DNA of 62,501 nt from Streptomyces sp. col6 (GCF_008042035.1 NZ_RDBL01000008.1:68309-130809); one strand, 5' to 3'. Numbered from the stretch's first letter, positions 1-9,512 are shown. The notes: generated by a model from the sequence alone, not told the origin. A program made the numbers and translations.

Positions 1-64
1 GGATACCCGGCCGGCGCGGATCGCATGCCCCCGGGCACGCATGATCCGCGCCGGCCGGGTATCC
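1..64. terminator. Perfect 22-bp inverted repeat at the left edge
   Basis: Positions 1-22 and 43-64 are exact reverse complements, with a 20-nt loop between them. The stem may extend beyond the left edge. There is no T tract, as is usual for Streptomyces terminators. It lies 90 bp upstream of the aldehyde dehydrogenase start and most likely ends an upstream transcript or insulates the two units. That function is inferred. Confidence 0.6.
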
Positions 65-154
65 GGTGGCGGGGGCCCTCCGTGCCCCGGCCCGCGTTGC
101 GAGCGGGCCCGGCGCGCGGCACGGTCGAAGTATCCAGGCAAGGAGGCCACAGGC

Positions 155-1567
155 ATGCCCATCGCGACGGTCAACCCCGCGAACGGCGAGACGCTCAGGA
201 CGTTCGACGCGCTGGAGGACGACGAGATCGAGAAGCGGATCGCCGCGGCCGACGCCGCCTTCCGCGACTACCGCACCACCACGTTCGCCGAACGGGCCCG
301 GATGCTCAACCGCGCCGCCGACCTCCTGGACGAGGACCAGCAGGACATCGCGCGCACCATGACCCTGGAGATGGGGAAACCGGTCACGGCCGCCCGCGCC
401 GAGGCCGCGAAGTGCGCCAAGGCGATGCGCTGGTACGCCGCCCGCGCCGAGGAACTGCTCGCCGACGAACATCCCGCGCCCGCCGATGTCGAGGACTCCG
501 GCGCCGTGCGCGCCTACGTCCGCTACCGGCCGCTGGGCCCGGTGCTCGCCGTGATGCCGTGGAACTTCCCGCTCTGGCAGGTCGTGCGCTTCGCCGCCCC
601 CGCCCTGATGGCAGGCAACACGGGCCTGCTGAAGCACGCGTCGAACGTGCCGCAGACCGCGCTGTACCTGGGCGACCTCTTCCACCGCGCCGGATTCCCG
701 GCCGGCTGCTTCCAGACACTGCTCGTGGGCTCGAAGGCCGTCGAGGGCATCCTGCGCGATCACCGGGTGGCCGCCGCCACCCTGACCGGCAGCGAGCCGG
801 CCGGCCGCTCCGTCGCCGCGATCGCCGGCGACGAGGTCAAGCACACCGTCCTGGAGCTCGGCGGCAGCGACCCCTACCTCGTCCTGCCCTCGGCGGACGT
901 CGCGAAGGCCGCCCGCGTCGCCGTCACCGCCCGCGCCCAGAACAACGGCCAGTCGTGCATCGCCGCCAAGCGGTTCATCGTGCACACCCAGGTCTACGAG
1001 GAGTTCGCCGAGCGCTTCACCGTCGGCATGCGCGAACTGACCGTCGGCGACCCGCTGGAGGAGACCACCGACGTCGGACCGCTCGCCAGCGAGCAGGGCC
1101 GCGCCGACCTGGAGGAACTTGTCGACGACGCCGTGGACCGGGGCGCCGAGGTCCTCTGCGGCGGCGGCCGGCCCGAGGGCCTGAGCGGCGGTCTGCAGAA
1201 CGGCTGGTTCTACGCCCCCACCGTCCTCGCCGGCATCACGCCCGGCATGCGCATCCACCGCGAGGAGACCTTCGGCCCGGTCGCCACCCTCTACCGCGTG
1301 GACAGCCTCGACGAGGCCGTGGAAGTCGCCAACGACACCCCTTTCGGACTCAGCTCCAACGTGTGGACCCGCGACGCCGCCGAGACCGAGCGCTGTGTCC
1401 GGGACCTCCAGGCCGGCGGCGTCTTCTTCAACGGCATGACCGCCTCCCACCCCGCGCTGCCCTTCGGCGGGGTCAAGCGCTCGGGCTACGGGCGTGAGCT
1501 CGCCGGACACGGCATCCGCGAGTTCTGCAACGCCACCACCGTCTGGTACGGCGCCGAGCCCCGGTGA
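155..1567 (+). CDS. Aldehyde dehydrogenase, succinate-semialdehyde dehydrogenase type (NAD(P)+)
   Basis: This 470-aa ALDH-superfamily enzyme probably oxidises succinate semialdehyde or a related aldehyde to the acid in the cytoplasm. The family landmarks are in order: PWNFP near residue 135, LLKHASNV near 158, the general base Glu234 in LELGGSDP, and catalytic Cys268 in [14 protein letters not shown] and the C-terminal [14 protein letters not shown] resemble the Sad/YneI and GabD SSADH branch rather than betaine-aldehyde enzymes. An AAGGAGG ribosome site at 140-146 fixes the ATG at 155; an upstream in-frame ATG at 41 has no such site. The phosphoketolase gene follows 43 bp downstream on the same strand, so the two are probably cotranscribed. 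The exact aldehyde substrate cannot be read from the sequence. Confidence 0.9.
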   Translation: MPIATVNPANGETLRTFDALEDDEIEKRIAAADAAFRDYRTTTFAERARMLNRAADLLDEDQQDIARTMTLEMGKPVTAARAEAAKCAKAMRWYAARAEELLADEHPAPADVEDSGAVRAYVRYRPLGPVLAVMPWNFPLWQVVRFAAPALMAGNTGLLKHASNVPQTALYLGDLFHRAGFPAGCFQTLLVGSKAVEGILRDHRVAAATLTGSEPAGRSVAAIAGDEVKHTVLELGGSDPYLVLPSADVAKAARVAVTARAQNNGQSCIAAKRFIVHTQVYEEFAERFTVGMRELTVGDPLEETTDVGPLASEQGRADLEELVDDAVDRGAEVLCGGGRPEGLSGGLQNGWFYAPTVLAGITPGMRIHREETFGPVATLYRVDSLDEAVEVANDTPFGLSSNVWTRDAAETERCVRDLQAGGVFFNGMTASHPALPFGGVKRSGYGRELAGHGIREFCNATTVWYGAEPR

Positions 1568-1610
1568 CCGTACGAGCGACGCCCCCGCACCCGCCCGCAG
1601 AGAGGTGACC

Positions 1611-3995
1611 ATGAGCGACGCCCCACCGCCCGCGCCGGCCGGCCCCTGTGACGAGGAGCTGGATGCCCTCGACGCGCACTGGCGGGCCGCCAACTATCTG
1701 GCCGTCGGGCAGATCTACCTGATGGACAACCCCCTGCTGACCCGGCCGCTCGCCCCCGAGCACATCAAGCCCCGGCTGCTCGGCCACTGGGGCACCTCAC
1801 CGGGGCTCAACCTTGTGTACACCCACCTCAACCGCCTCATCGGCGCACGCGGCACCCGGGCGCTGTGCATCTGGGGCCCCGGCCACGGCGGCCCCGCCGT
1901 CCTCGCCGGTTCCTGGCTGGAGGGCAGCTACTCCGAGACGTACCCGGACGTCGGCCGGGACGCGGAAGGCATGGGGCTGCTGTTCAAGCAGTTCTCCTTC
2001 CCCGGCGGTGTCCCGAGCCACGTCGCCCCCGAGACGCCCGGCTCCATCCACGAGGGCGGCGAACTCGGCTACTCCCTCGCCCACGCCTACGGCGCCGCCC
2101 TCGACCACCCGGAGCTGCTGGTCACCTGCGTCATCGGGGACGGCGAGGCGGAGACCGGACCGCTCGCCGGGTCCTGGCACGCCAACAAGTTCCTCGATCC
2201 GGTCCACGACGGGGCCGTCCTGCCCGTCCTCCACCTCAACGGCTACAAGATCGCCAACCCGACGGTGCTCGCCCGCCTCCCGCACACCGAACTCGACGCC
2301 CTGCTGCGGGGCTACGGGCACGACCCCCTGTACGTGGAGGGCGACGACCCGCGCGCTGTGCACCGGGCGATGGCCCTCGCGATGGACCGCGCAGCCGACC
2401 GCATCGAGGAGATCCAGGCCGCCGCCCGCACCGGCGGTGACACGGAGCGTCCGCGCTGGCCGATGATCGTGCTGCGCACCCCGAAGGGCTGGACCGGCCC
2501 CGCCGAGGTCGACGGCCTGCCCGTCGAAGGCACCTGGCGCGCCCACCAGGTCCCGCTGCCCGGCGTCCGCGACAACCCGGACCACCTGCGCCAGCTGGAG
2601 GCGTGGATGCGGTCCTACCGGCCGGACGAACTCTTCGACGCCGAGGGCCGCCCCACCGCACAGGTGCTGGCTTGCGTCCCCGAGGGCGCGGCCCGCCTCG
2701 GCGCCACCCCGTACGCGAACGGCGGCCTGCTCCTGCGGGACCTGCCCATTCCGGACCTGGACGGGTTCGCCGTCCCCGTGGCCCGGCCGGGCAGTTCCCT
2801 GCGGGAGCCGACCCGGGTGCTGGGCGGTCTGCTGGAGGCGGTCATGGCGGCGACCGCCGACCGCAGGGACTTCCGCCTCGTGGGCCCCGACGAGACCGCG
2901 TCCAACCGGCTCGACGCGGTCTACGAGGCGAGCGGCAAGGCCTGGCAGGCCCGTACGCTCCCCACCGACGAGCACCTCGCGCGCGACGGCCGGGTGATGG
3001 AGGTCCTGTCCGAGCACCTGTGCCAGGGTTGGTTGGAGGGCTATCTGCTGACCGGCCGGCACGGGCTGTTCTCCTGCTACGAGGCCTTCGCGCACATCGT
3101 GGACTCGATGGTCAACCAGCACATCAAGTGGCTGCGCACCGCGCGCCGCCTTGCCTGGCGCCGCCCCATCGCCTCCCTCAACTACCTGCTCACCTCGCAC
3201 GTCTGGCGCCAGGACCACAACGGCTTCTCGCACCAGGACCCGGGCTTCGTGGACCACATCCTCAACAAGAGCCCCGAAGTCGTCCGCGTCTACCTGCCAC
3301 CGGACACCAACACCCTGCTCTCCGCGGCGGACCACGCCCTGCGCAGCCGGGACTACGTCAACGTCATCGTGGCGGGCAAGCAGCCGAGCTTCGACTGGCT
3401 CACCCTGGACCAGGCCCGGGTGCACTGCGCGCGCGGGGCCGGTGTCTGGGAGTGGGCGGGCACCGAGGACGGCAGCCGCGAACCCGACGTCGTCCTCGCC
3501 TGCGCCGGGGACGTACCCACCCTGGAGACCCTGGCGGCCGCCCAGCTCCTGCGGCGCCATCTGCCGGACCTGGCGGTGCGGGTGGTCAACGTCGTCGACA
3601 TGGCGCGGCTCATGCCGCACTCCGAGCACCCGCACGGCATGCCGGACTCCGAGTACGACGCGCTGTTCACCCGGGGCAGGCCGGTCATCTTCGCGTACCA
3701 CGGCTACCCCTGGCTGATCCACCGGCTGGCCTACCGCCGCGAGGGCCACGGCGACCTGCACGTGCGGGGCTACAAGGAGGAGGGCACCACCACCACGCCC
3801 TTCGACATGGTCGTCCGCAACGACCTCGACCGCTACCGGCTGGTCATGGACGTCATCGACCGGGTCCCCGGCCTGGGCGTGCGTGCCGTGGCGGTGCGTC
3901 AGGAGATGGCGGACACGCGCACCCGTCACCACGCCTGGATCCGGGAGCACGGCACCGACCTGCCCGAAGTGGCCGACTGGTCCTGGGAGGGCTGA
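1611..3995 (+). CDS. xfp: Xylulose-5-phosphate/fructose-6-phosphate phosphoketolase
   Basis: A thiamine-diphosphate enzyme that cleaves xylulose 5-phosphate (and often fructose 6-phosphate) with phosphate to give acetyl phosphate and an aldose phosphate. At 794 aa it has the normal family length. The N-terminal domain has WGTSPGLN near residue 62, the conserved [19 protein letters not shown] block near 143, and the ThDP/Mg motif [19 protein letters not shown] near 181. The middle domain shows [14 protein letters not shown], and the C-terminal part has HQDPGF and [14 protein letters not shown]. The ATG at 1611 follows an AGAGGTG site; earlier in-frame starts inside the dehydrogenase gene are not supported. 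In Streptomyces phosphoketolase supplies acetyl phosphate as a bypass of glycolysis. Pairing it with an aldehyde dehydrogenase suggests a carbon-overflow unit (inference). Confidence 0.96.
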   Translation: MSDAPPPAPAGPCDEELDALDAHWRAANYLAVGQIYLMDNPLLTRPLAPEHIKPRLLGHWGTSPGLNLVYTHLNRLIGARGTRALCIWGPGHGGPAVLAGSWLEGSYSETYPDVGRDAEGMGLLFKQFSFPGGVPSHVAPETPGSIHEGGELGYSLAHAYGAALDHPELLVTCVIGDGEAETGPLAGSWHANKFLDPVHDGAVLPVLHLNGYKIANPTVLARLPHTELDALLRGYGHDPLYVEGDDPRAVHRAMALAMDRAADRIEEIQAAARTGGDTERPRWPMIVLRTPKGWTGPAEVDGLPVEGTWRAHQVPLPGVRDNPDHLRQLEAWMRSYRPDELFDAEGRPTAQVLACVPEGAARLGATPYANGGLLLRDLPIPDLDGFAVPVARPGSSLREPTRVLGGLLEAVMAATADRRDFRLVGPDETASNRLDAVYEASGKAWQARTLPTDEHLARDGRVMEVLSEHLCQGWLEGYLLTGRHGLFSCYEAFAHIVDSMVNQHIKWLRTARRLAWRRPIASLNYLLTSHVWRQDHNGFSHQDPGFVDHILNKSPEVVRVYLPPDTNTLLSAADHALRSRDYVNVIVAGKQPSFDWLTLDQARVHCARGAGVWEWAGTEDGSREPDVVLACAGDVPTLETLAAAQLLRRHLPDLAVRVVNVVDMARLMPHSEHPHGMPDSEYDALFTRGRPVIFAYHGYPWLIHRLAYRREGHGDLHVRGYKEEGTTTTPFDMVVRNDLDRYRLVMDVIDRVPGLGVRAVAVRQEMADTRTRHHAWIREHGTDLPEVADWSWEG

Positions 3996-4000
3996 ATCCC

Positions 4001-4060
4001 CCGGCAACACGGAGCGGGCCCGGACGGAGATCACCGTCCGGGCCCGCTCCGTGTTGCCGG
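4001..4060. terminator. Perfect 27-bp bidirectional terminator hairpin
   Basis: Bases 4001-4027 are an exact reverse complement of 4034-4060, with a 6-nt loop. The hairpin sits 6 nt after the phosphoketolase stop and 7 nt before the end of the convergent baeRF gene, so it can serve both transcripts. It has no T tract. Confidence 0.9.
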
Positions 4061-4066
4061 GCAGGG

Positions 4067-5182
4067 TCAGAAGCGCAGTTCCGCCGCGATCCGCCCGTGC
4101 CCCTTGAGCGAGTCGTCGGCGACGAAGTAGACCTCCGCGCCGCTGTCGAGCGCCGCCTCGACCAGCTCGTCGACGATGTCCTCACGGACGTTCCCGTCGG
4201 CCGGGTCGACCACGTCGTCGGTCACCGGCTTCAGGTGCTCCTGGTCGACCCGGACCGTCTGCTGGTAGTGCTCCTCCACCGCCAACAGGCCCACCCGGCC
4301 CTCACGCACGGCGGCCCACACCTCGTCGAGCCCGCCGGCGAACGCCTTCCGGCCGCGCGCCGCGTCGAGCCGGCCCTCGATCTCCTTCGCGAAGTGCGCG
4401 CGCCGGGCCTCCAGGGCAGGGCGCAGCTCGGTGAGCAGGTCGCGGGGCGCGTTGTCGGCGGGGGCGCCCTTGGTGACCCGGCCCACCGCGTCCTTCGCGC
4501 ACTGGCCCGCCTCGTCGAACAGGGCGAGCGCCGGGGCGATGCCGACCAGATACAGCGGACGCGGGTCGGTGGCCAGGACGGCGCGCAGCTTCTCGTCGAC
4601 CGTGCGCAGGAAGAGCTTGGTGTCCTCGTTGGCGAAGGTGCTCGGGGTGTCGCCGGTCCGCTCCATGCGCTGCGGGTTGAACTCCTCGCGCGGGGCCGTC
4701 AGCGGGAAGCCGCCGATGTGTGCCTCCTGCGCGGATTCGGTTGTGCCGCTGAAGAGAGCGGCGTGGTCGGCGGCCACGGTCAGCGCCCAGAAGGGCCGCG
4801 CCTGCGCCTTCGCGGAGACCAGGTTGCGGGTGAGGTAGCTGTCGCTCAGCACCACTCGTTCGGGTGCGGTACGCGGCAGTCGCCAGATCTGGAACTCGTC
4901 GGCGGTCGCGAAGAGCACTAGCGCGTCCAGCGCCCGGCGCGGATCGAGCTCGTCGACCGCGCGTTCGAGCTGCTGCTTGATCGCGGCGCACGTCTCGCGG
5001 CTGACCGCCGGATCGGCCTCCAGCCTGTTGTGCGCCTCGGACAGCAGGTTGCGCAGCCGTACGGCGTCCTGGGCGTTGTCCGGGGCGCGCCGGTGGGTCG
5101 GCATGGTCAGGGACAGAGCCGGATAGGGCCTGGCCCTGCGCAGCTCCTGCAGCAGGCCGGCGGTCAGGGCGTCCGTGTCCAT
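4067..5182 (-). CDS. baeRF3-like (bacterial archaeo-eukaryotic release-factor fold) protein
   Basis: This 371-aa soluble protein has the layout I associate with the baeRF3 family, bacterial relatives of eRF1/Pelota. An N-terminal helical block with RPYPALSLTMPTHR is followed by RALDALVLFATADEFQIWRL near residue 80, then ARPFWALTVAADHAALFSGT near residue 130, a central region, and a C-terminal L7Ae/eRF1-domain-3-like segment ending GAEVYFVADDSLKGHGRIAAELRF. The canonical GGQ of true release factors is absent; I see no clear catalytic motif. An uninterrupted GGGAGGGA site precedes the ATG. The role of the family is unproven; ribosome rescue or RNA processing have been proposed. The gene faces the phosphoketolase across a strong hairpin and is divergent from a lipoprotein gene. 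The family call is from motif memory and is moderately secure. Confidence 0.75.
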   Translation of the reverse strand: MDTDALTAGLLQELRRARPYPALSLTMPTHRRAPDNAQDAVRLRNLLSEAHNRLEADPAVSRETCAAIKQQLERAVDELDPRRALDALVLFATADEFQIWRLPRTAPERVVLSDSYLTRNLVSAKAQARPFWALTVAADHAALFSGTTESAQEAHIGGFPLTAPREEFNPQRMERTGDTPSTFANEDTKLFLRTVDEKLRAVLATDPRPLYLVGIAPALALFDEAGQCAKDAVGRVTKGAPADNAPRDLLTELRPALEARRAHFAKEIEGRLDAARGRKAFAGGLDEVWAAVREGRVGLLAVEEHYQQTVRVDQEHLKPVTDDVVDPADGNVREDIVDELVEAALDSGAEVYFVADDSLKGHGRIAAELRF

Positions 5183-5331
5183 CAGTTCCCTCCCGGGGAA
5201 GTGCGCACTGCGCGCGGAGCGGGTGATTCAACGAGTCAATTCATACCTTTTGATCCTAATATGGGCGAGTTGGTCATCCCGGGTGCGAGAAGCCCTGCTT
5301 CCCCGTGCCCGCTTCAGTGGACGGAGCGTTT
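5183..5331. promoter_or_regulatory. Divergent promoter region with an AT-rich core
   Basis: Bases 5225-5265 are far more AT-rich than their surroundings and contain TAATAT (5257-5262) on the plus strand and its overlapping TAGGAT-like complement on the minus strand. This is where the baeRF and lipoprotein promoters should lie. No -35 element at a good distance could be assigned to either strand. Confidence 0.4.
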
Positions 5332-5898
5332 GTGAATCCGACCGGCCCCGCGCGGCGCCCCCTCCGAGGCCGTGTGTCCCGCGGCCTGACCCCCGCCGTG
5401 CTCGTCGCGGTGCTCGTCGCGGGCGCAGCCGCCTGCAGCGGCTCCGGCAGTCCGGCGGCGGGCGAGGCCCGCAGTACCCGTACGATCTCCGCCGAGCCGA
5501 CGGCGAGCCCGAGCCCGACCGGCAGTGGGCGCACCCAGGAGGAGTTCGCGGCCTCGGTCTCCGCCGACGTCGAGCGCAACCGGCAGAAGGCCGTGGCCAC
5601 CCTCAAGGACGTCGACGGCAAGGGCAACGCGGTCGACGACGTCTCCGTCAACGGCATCGCGGTCCGGCCCGGGGAGCAGTTCCGCAGCGCGCTGGTGCGG
5701 GTGACCAACCGGAGCGACAAGCCGGCGTTCTTCGCCGTGCGCGTGGAGTTCGTCGACGCGTCGGGCAAGGTGCTGGACTCCGTGGTGCTCGGCTTCCCGG
5801 ACGCGCCCACCGACCGGACGGTCAGTGAGCACGCGAACAGCCGCAAGGCCGCCGGCGTCAAGTCGTTCCCCCGGATCGCCCAGGCGGAGCGGAGCTGA
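5332..5898 (+). CDS. Putative secreted lipoprotein with an FxLYD/telokin-like beta domain
   Basis: A 188-aa exported protein of unknown function. The N terminus is Arg-rich, followed by the hydrophobic run TPAVLVAVLVAGAAAC, whose Cys is a plausible lipobox. A Ser/Thr/Pro-rich linker comes next, then a beta-rich domain of about 120 residues with ALVRVTNRSDKPAFFAVRVE and DASGKVLDS, the pattern of FxLYD-like or telokin-like extracellular domains. GTG at 5332 has a weak ACGGAG site at the right distance; GTG at 5305 would add nine residues and has none. The lipobox has Ala rather than Leu/Val at -3, so it could instead be a cleaved signal peptide. It is convergent with the endonuclease gene across 36 bp. 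Confidence 0.7.
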   Translation: MNPTGPARRPLRGRVSRGLTPAVLVAVLVAGAAACSGSGSPAAGEARSTRTISAEPTASPSPTGSGRTQEEFAASVSADVERNRQKAVATLKDVDGKGNAVDDVSVNGIAVRPGEQFRSALVRVTNRSDKPAFFAVRVEFVDASGKVLDSVVLGFPDAPTDRTVSEHANSRKAAGVKSFPRIAQAERS

Positions 5899-5934
5899 CG
5901 GCCGACGGCCTCGCGGTGGTTCAGCGCGGGTCCG

Positions 5935-6753
5935 TCACCAGATGGCCTCCACCCACTCGGGGTGGTCCACGAACGGGTTGCGGTTGTGCTGGTACTGCTC
6001 GTATATGACGTCGTTGCGCCGCTTCTCGAAGGAGTCCGGCGGGTCCTCCTGGCTCCATGCCTTCAGGACGGAGAGCCGGCCGATGTGCGGTGAGGAGCCG
6101 TTCGACACGCTGTCGTTGGGTTCCAGGTCGGGGAAGGCGTCGTCGCCCTCGTAGCGCACCGCCATGTAGAGGATCATCCGGGCCACGTCACCCTTGACGG
6201 CGTCGCGCGGTTCGAAGGAGTCGCTGTCGGTGTAGTTGCCGGGCGCGTCGCTCAGTTCCGTACCGCCGTTGTCGAAGTCCTTGTTGCCGCGCGTGGAGTT
6301 GACCTGGACGTCGGACGGGCGCAGGTGATGGATGTCGGTGCCGGGGCCGGTGGCTGTGCCGAAGTCGCCGTGCGACTTGGCCCAGACGTGCTCCCTGTTC
6401 CACTGGCCGGAGTTGCCGCCGTTGTTGCTCTTGGGTTCCGAGCGGCCGGTGTAGAGCTCGATGATGTTCGAGGAGTTGGCCGGGTCCTCGTCGGTGTCCT
6501 TGAGGGCGTCCCACACCTGGCTGTACGTGAGCTTGCTCTGGTCGCTGATGATCGTGTGCAGCGCGCTCTTGAGCGCGGCGCCGGTCTTGCCGGTCGCGTC
6601 CTGGTAGTACGTGTCGTCGAGCGCGGCGAGCGGGGAGGCGGCGGTCGGTGGTGGCGTCGGAGCGGGCGCGGCGGCCGCCGTGCCGGTCAGCACCGCGAGA
6701 GCGGCGAGCGCGGCGGGCAGGGTGCGGCGCAGGGGAAGGTGACGACGGGACAT
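5935..6753 (-). CDS. Secreted endonuclease I-family nuclease
   Basis: A 272-aa extracellular DNase/RNase of the EndA/NucM endonuclease I family. A signal peptide (Arg-rich start, then PAALAALAVLTGTAAAAPAP) is followed by a Pro/Thr linker and the beta-beta-alpha-metal nuclease core. NREHVWAKSHG at residues 119-129 carries the catalytic His, DIHHLRP lies at 140-146, and NSTRGNKDF at 152-160 completes the metal site. GDVARMILYMAVRYEG is the conserved C-terminal helix. The ATG at 6753 follows GGAGAGGAC; a start ten codons upstream is possible but has no ribosome site. Streptomyces secrete such nucleases for nutrient scavenging and during hyphal death. The last codon is TGG just before the stop, and the protein looks intact. 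Confidence 0.9.
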   Translation of the reverse strand: MSRRHLPLRRTLPAALAALAVLTGTAAAAPAPTPPPTAASPLAALDDTYYQDATGKTGAALKSALHTIISDQSKLTYSQVWDALKDTDEDPANSSNIIELYTGRSEPKSNNGGNSGQWNREHVWAKSHGDFGTATGPGTDIHHLRPSDVQVNSTRGNKDFDNGGTELSDAPGNYTDSDSFEPRDAVKGDVARMILYMAVRYEGDDAFPDLEPNDSVSNGSSPHIGRLSVLKAWSQEDPPDSFEKRRNDVIYEQYQHNRNPFVDHPEWVEAIW

Positions 6754-7000
6754 GTGGGGTGTCCTCTCCGGGAATACGCGCACCGCGGCGCCGTCACGGG
6801 GTGGGGGACGGCTCCGCGGTGGTCGTGTCCGCTATGTGTACGCGGGAGCCTTCCATGCGGACCGTCACGATGTGTGAACACGCCGTATCTATCATGTGCA
6901 GGTCAAGTGAGGGCCCGGGACCTCCTTCGTGACCCCGCCCGGCCACGGATGCGGGAGCGCCGGTGGCGGGCGAGAATGACGGGAAGGACAAGGAGGCGGC

Positions 7001-7201
7001 ATGAGCGACGAGTCCGATTCCGTATCCAGTACCCGGGGCGTGACCCCGGACGCCCTTCTGCACACCGGCGCCAGCGACAACCCCTCGGCGGAGGACCTGG
7101 TGCTCGCGTCGGGGCGCGACCTGACTCCGCAGAATCTCGAGTGGGCGCGCCGCACCCTGGCCAGGGAGGGCCGGGCCGCCATCGACAAGCTGCTGCCGTA
7201 G
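7001..7201 (+). CDS. Small conserved hypothetical protein (66 aa)
   Basis: A short acidic protein that I do not recognise by name, though similar small open frames occur in other Streptomyces. It has no signal peptide or membrane segment. The N-terminal third is Ser/Asp-rich and probably disordered; the C-terminal half (LTPQNLEWARRTLAREG, then AAIDKLLP) should form one or two amphipathic helices. A strong AAGGAGG site seven bases before the ATG, together with uniform GC3 codon use, supports a real gene. It lies 85 bp upstream of the RlmG-like methyltransferase on the same strand, but the intergenic space could hold a promoter for that gene. Confidence 0.75.
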   Translation: MSDESDSVSSTRGVTPDALLHTGASDNPSAEDLVLASGRDLTPQNLEWARRTLAREGRAAIDKLLP

Positions 7202-7286
7202 ACGGCGGCGCGGCGCGGCGGCCCGCGACCGTCGCGCCGTCGGCGGTTACGGGCGCCGGGCACGGCTCGGTTAGCCTGAACGCACA

Positions 7287-8432
7287 ATGAACCGTTTGAC
7301 GACGTCAGAGGCGGGTTACGACCTCGCCCGCTTCCCCGAGGACCCCCGCGACCCGTTCCGCGCCTGGGACGCGGCCGACGCCTACCTCCTCCAGCACCTT
7401 CAGGAGGAGGCGGTCGACGTCTCGGGGAACGTCGTCGTGGTCGGGGACCGCTGGGGCGCCCTGAGCACCGTGCTTTCCGGGCACCGCCCCGTGCAGATCA
7501 GCGACTCCTACCTCGGGCAGCGGGCGACCGGCGCGAACCTGGAGCGGAACGGGGTGCCCGCCGACGCGGTGCGCCTGCTGTCCCCGCGCGACACCCCTCC
7601 GGACCGTGTCGACGTGCTGCTCGTACGCGTACCGAAGAGCCTCGCGTTCCTGGAGGACCAGCTGTACCGGCTCGCGCCCTTCGTGCACGCCGGTACCGTC
7701 GTCATCGGCACCGGCATGGTCAAGGAGATCCACACCTCCACGCTCAACCTGTTCGAGCGGATCATCGGTCCCACCCGCACCTCCCTCGCGGTCCGCAAGG
7801 CCCGGCTCATCCATTGCACTCCGGACCCGGCCCTGCCCCGCACCCCCAGCCCCTGGCCGCTGCGCTACGAGCTGCCCGCCGACGCCGGACCGGCCGCCGG
7901 GCGCACCGTCACCAACCACGCGGGGATCTTCTGCGCCGACCGTCTCGACATCGGCACCCGCTTCTTCCTCAAGCACCTGCCGGCCCGCACCGGCCCGGAC
8001 CGGGTCGTGGACCTCGGCTGCGGCAACGGCGTCGTCGGCCTCGCCGCCGCGCTCGCCAACCCCGAGGCCACCGTCACCTTCGTCGACGAGTCCCACCAGG
8101 CCGTCGCCTCCGCCGAGGAGACGTTCCGGAGCAACACCGGCCCCGGCGCCGAGGCCCGCTTCGTCGTCGGGGACGGCCTGTCCGGTGCCGAGCCCGGCAG
8201 CGCGGACCTCGTCCTCAACAACCCGCCGTTCCACTCGCACCAGGCCACCACGGACGCCACTGCCCGGACCATGTTCCACGGGGCGCGGCACGCGCTGCGC
8301 CGGGGCGGCGAGCTGTGGGTGGTCGCCAACCGGCACCTCGGCCACCACACCACCCTGCGCCGCGTGTTCGGCAACTGCACCACAGTGGCGGGCGACCCGA
8401 AGTTCGTGGTGCTGCGCGCCGTCAAGCGCTGA
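7287..8432 (+). CDS. RlmG-like class I SAM methyltransferase (23S rRNA guanine-N2 type)
   Basis: This 381-aa protein has the two-domain RlmG/RsmC architecture. A degenerate N-terminal methyltransferase-like domain (residues 1-200, with VVVGDRWGALSTVL and RVPKSLAFLEDQL) is followed by a catalytic domain with the SAM-binding motif VDLGCGNG at 241-248, the acidic FVDES, and the substrate-base motif NNPPF at 311-315, typical of N2-guanine methylation. E. coli RlmG modifies G1835 of 23S rRNA; the same target is likely but not shown here. No Shine-Dalgarno precedes the ATG; TAGCCT lies 9 nt upstream, so the mRNA may be nearly leaderless. It is convergent with the ADP-ribosylglycohydrolase gene. Confidence 0.85.
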   Translation: MNRLTTSEAGYDLARFPEDPRDPFRAWDAADAYLLQHLQEEAVDVSGNVVVVGDRWGALSTVLSGHRPVQISDSYLGQRATGANLERNGVPADAVRLLSPRDTPPDRVDVLLVRVPKSLAFLEDQLYRLAPFVHAGTVVIGTGMVKEIHTSTLNLFERIIGPTRTSLAVRKARLIHCTPDPALPRTPSPWPLRYELPADAGPAAGRTVTNHAGIFCADRLDIGTRFFLKHLPARTGPDRVVDLGCGNGVVGLAAALANPEATVTFVDESHQAVASAEETFRSNTGPGAEARFVVGDGLSGAEPGSADLVLNNPPFHSHQATTDATARTMFHGARHALRRGGELWVVANRHLGHHTTLRRVFGNCTTVAGDPKFVVLRAVKR

Positions 8433-8486
8433 GCCGGCGGTCGCGCGGCAACAGGCGGACCCCCCCAGACGCCGTTCGGGCCCCGG

Positions 8487-9413
8487 TCAGGCGTCGGAGC
8501 CGGCGCCCGGGACGATGCGGGGCAGCGGTTCGCGGGCCGTGTGCCAGGATTCCGGGAGGGCCGCGACGCCCGTGCGGGCCGCGATCACTCCGCCCGCGAT
8601 GGCGCACGTGGTGTCGATGTCACCGCGCCCCTCGACCGTGCGCCACAGCCCTTCCTCCAGGTCGTCCAGGTGCCCCGCCGCGCACCAGAGGGCGAAGGGA
8701 ACGGTGTCGGGCCCGGACATCCGGTAGCCCGAGCCCAGGACCTCCGCCGCGTGGCGGAGGGAGGTGTGGGCCGGCATCCGGGCCGCGATACGGATGCCCG
8801 AGCGGACGTCGCTGTCGGGCAGGAGCGCGGCGACCTCCCGCAGGAAGTCCGCGCGTTCCGGCGCCGGCCCGCCCCGGCTGCGGGTCGCCAGCGCCGCTGC
8901 CAGGGCGACCGCCACCGCACCGGCGGCCGCCTCCGGGTGGCTGTGCGAGACGACGCTCTGGCGCGCGGCCTGGTCGGCGACGGCGTCGAGGTCGGCCGCG
9001 TGCCAGGCGCCGAGCGGGGCGACGCGCATCGCCGCCCCGTTGCCCCAGGAGCCCATGCCCTCGAACTGCGCGGTCACCACCGCATGCCAGGACTCGCCCG
9101 CGCCGAACCGGCGCAGGACGTCGTGCATCGAGGCGCCGTAGCCGCGGTGCGTGTCGGCCGCGTACTCCTCGGCCAGGCGCCGGGCGAACCGGTCCTGGTC
9201 GACGGTGCCGCCGCCCTCGGCGAGCTCGCGGACCAGGACCAGCGCCTGGGCGGTGTCGTCGCTCCACCGCCACACGGTCTCCGGGGGAAGGATCCGCGTC
9301 TCCAGGGCCGCCGGGCCCTCGCGGCGCAGGATGCCGAACCAGCGGTCGCCGAACGCGTCACCGAAGGCGAGTCCGGCGAGGGAATCCAGTACGGGGGAGG
9401 GCAGTTCGATCAT
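8487..9413 (-). CDS. ADP-ribosylglycohydrolase (DraG/ARH) family protein
   Basis: A 308-aa cytoplasmic hydrolase that should remove ADP-ribose from proteins or small molecules using two Mg ions. Conserved sites visible are GLAFGDAFGDRWFG at 14-27, the metal-binding RWSDDTAQ at 49-56, the central GNGAAMRVAPLG, and the C-terminal metal motif GDIDTTCAIAGGV. Length and motif order match the DraG/ARH fold throughout. No partner ADP-ribosyltransferase or nitrogenase gene is nearby, so the substrate is unknown. The start lacks a Shine-Dalgarno; CATACT lies exactly 6 nt upstream on the minus strand, the leaderless pattern seen at other genes in this window. Confidence 0.9.
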   Translation of the reverse strand: MIELPSPVLDSLAGLAFGDAFGDRWFGILRREGPAALETRILPPETVWRWSDDTAQALVLVRELAEGGGTVDQDRFARRLAEEYAADTHRGYGASMHDVLRRFGAGESWHAVVTAQFEGMGSWGNGAAMRVAPLGAWHAADLDAVADQAARQSVVSHSHPEAAAGAVAVALAAALATRSRGGPAPERADFLREVAALLPDSDVRSGIRIAARMPAHTSLRHAAEVLGSGYRMSGPDTVPFALWCAAGHLDDLEEGLWRTVEGRGDIDTTCAIAGGVIAARTGVAALPESWHTAREPLPRIVPGAGSDA

Positions 9414-9443
9414 CGGAGCAGTATGACAAGAAGGCTGCCCCGC

Positions 9444-9512
9444 GCTTCAGCCCGCCACCCTCGTCTGCTTCAGCCCGCCCGTCCCGCCCGCTTCAGCCCG
9501 CCGCCCCGCGAC
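9444..9512. repeat. Three 13-bp direct repeats on a 23-bp period
   Basis: GCTTCAGCCCGCC occurs at 9444, 9467 and 9490, spaced exactly 23 bp apart. The third copy contains the stop codon (9493-9495) of the MFS gene, so the array runs from the last codons of that gene into the intergenic space. Each copy would itself provide a TGA in the exporter frame context. It looks like a duplicated gene end rather than an operator. Confidence 0.8.

Noticed and set aside
41..154. Longer N terminus for the aldehyde dehydrogenase
   Set aside because: An in-frame ATG at 41 has no ribosome site, lies in the terminator hairpin, and adds sequence not seen in the family.
1797..4034. A 745-codon open frame antisense to the phosphoketolase
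   Set aside because: It is the antisense shadow of a strongly conserved enzyme gene, and lacks a ribosome site or domain.
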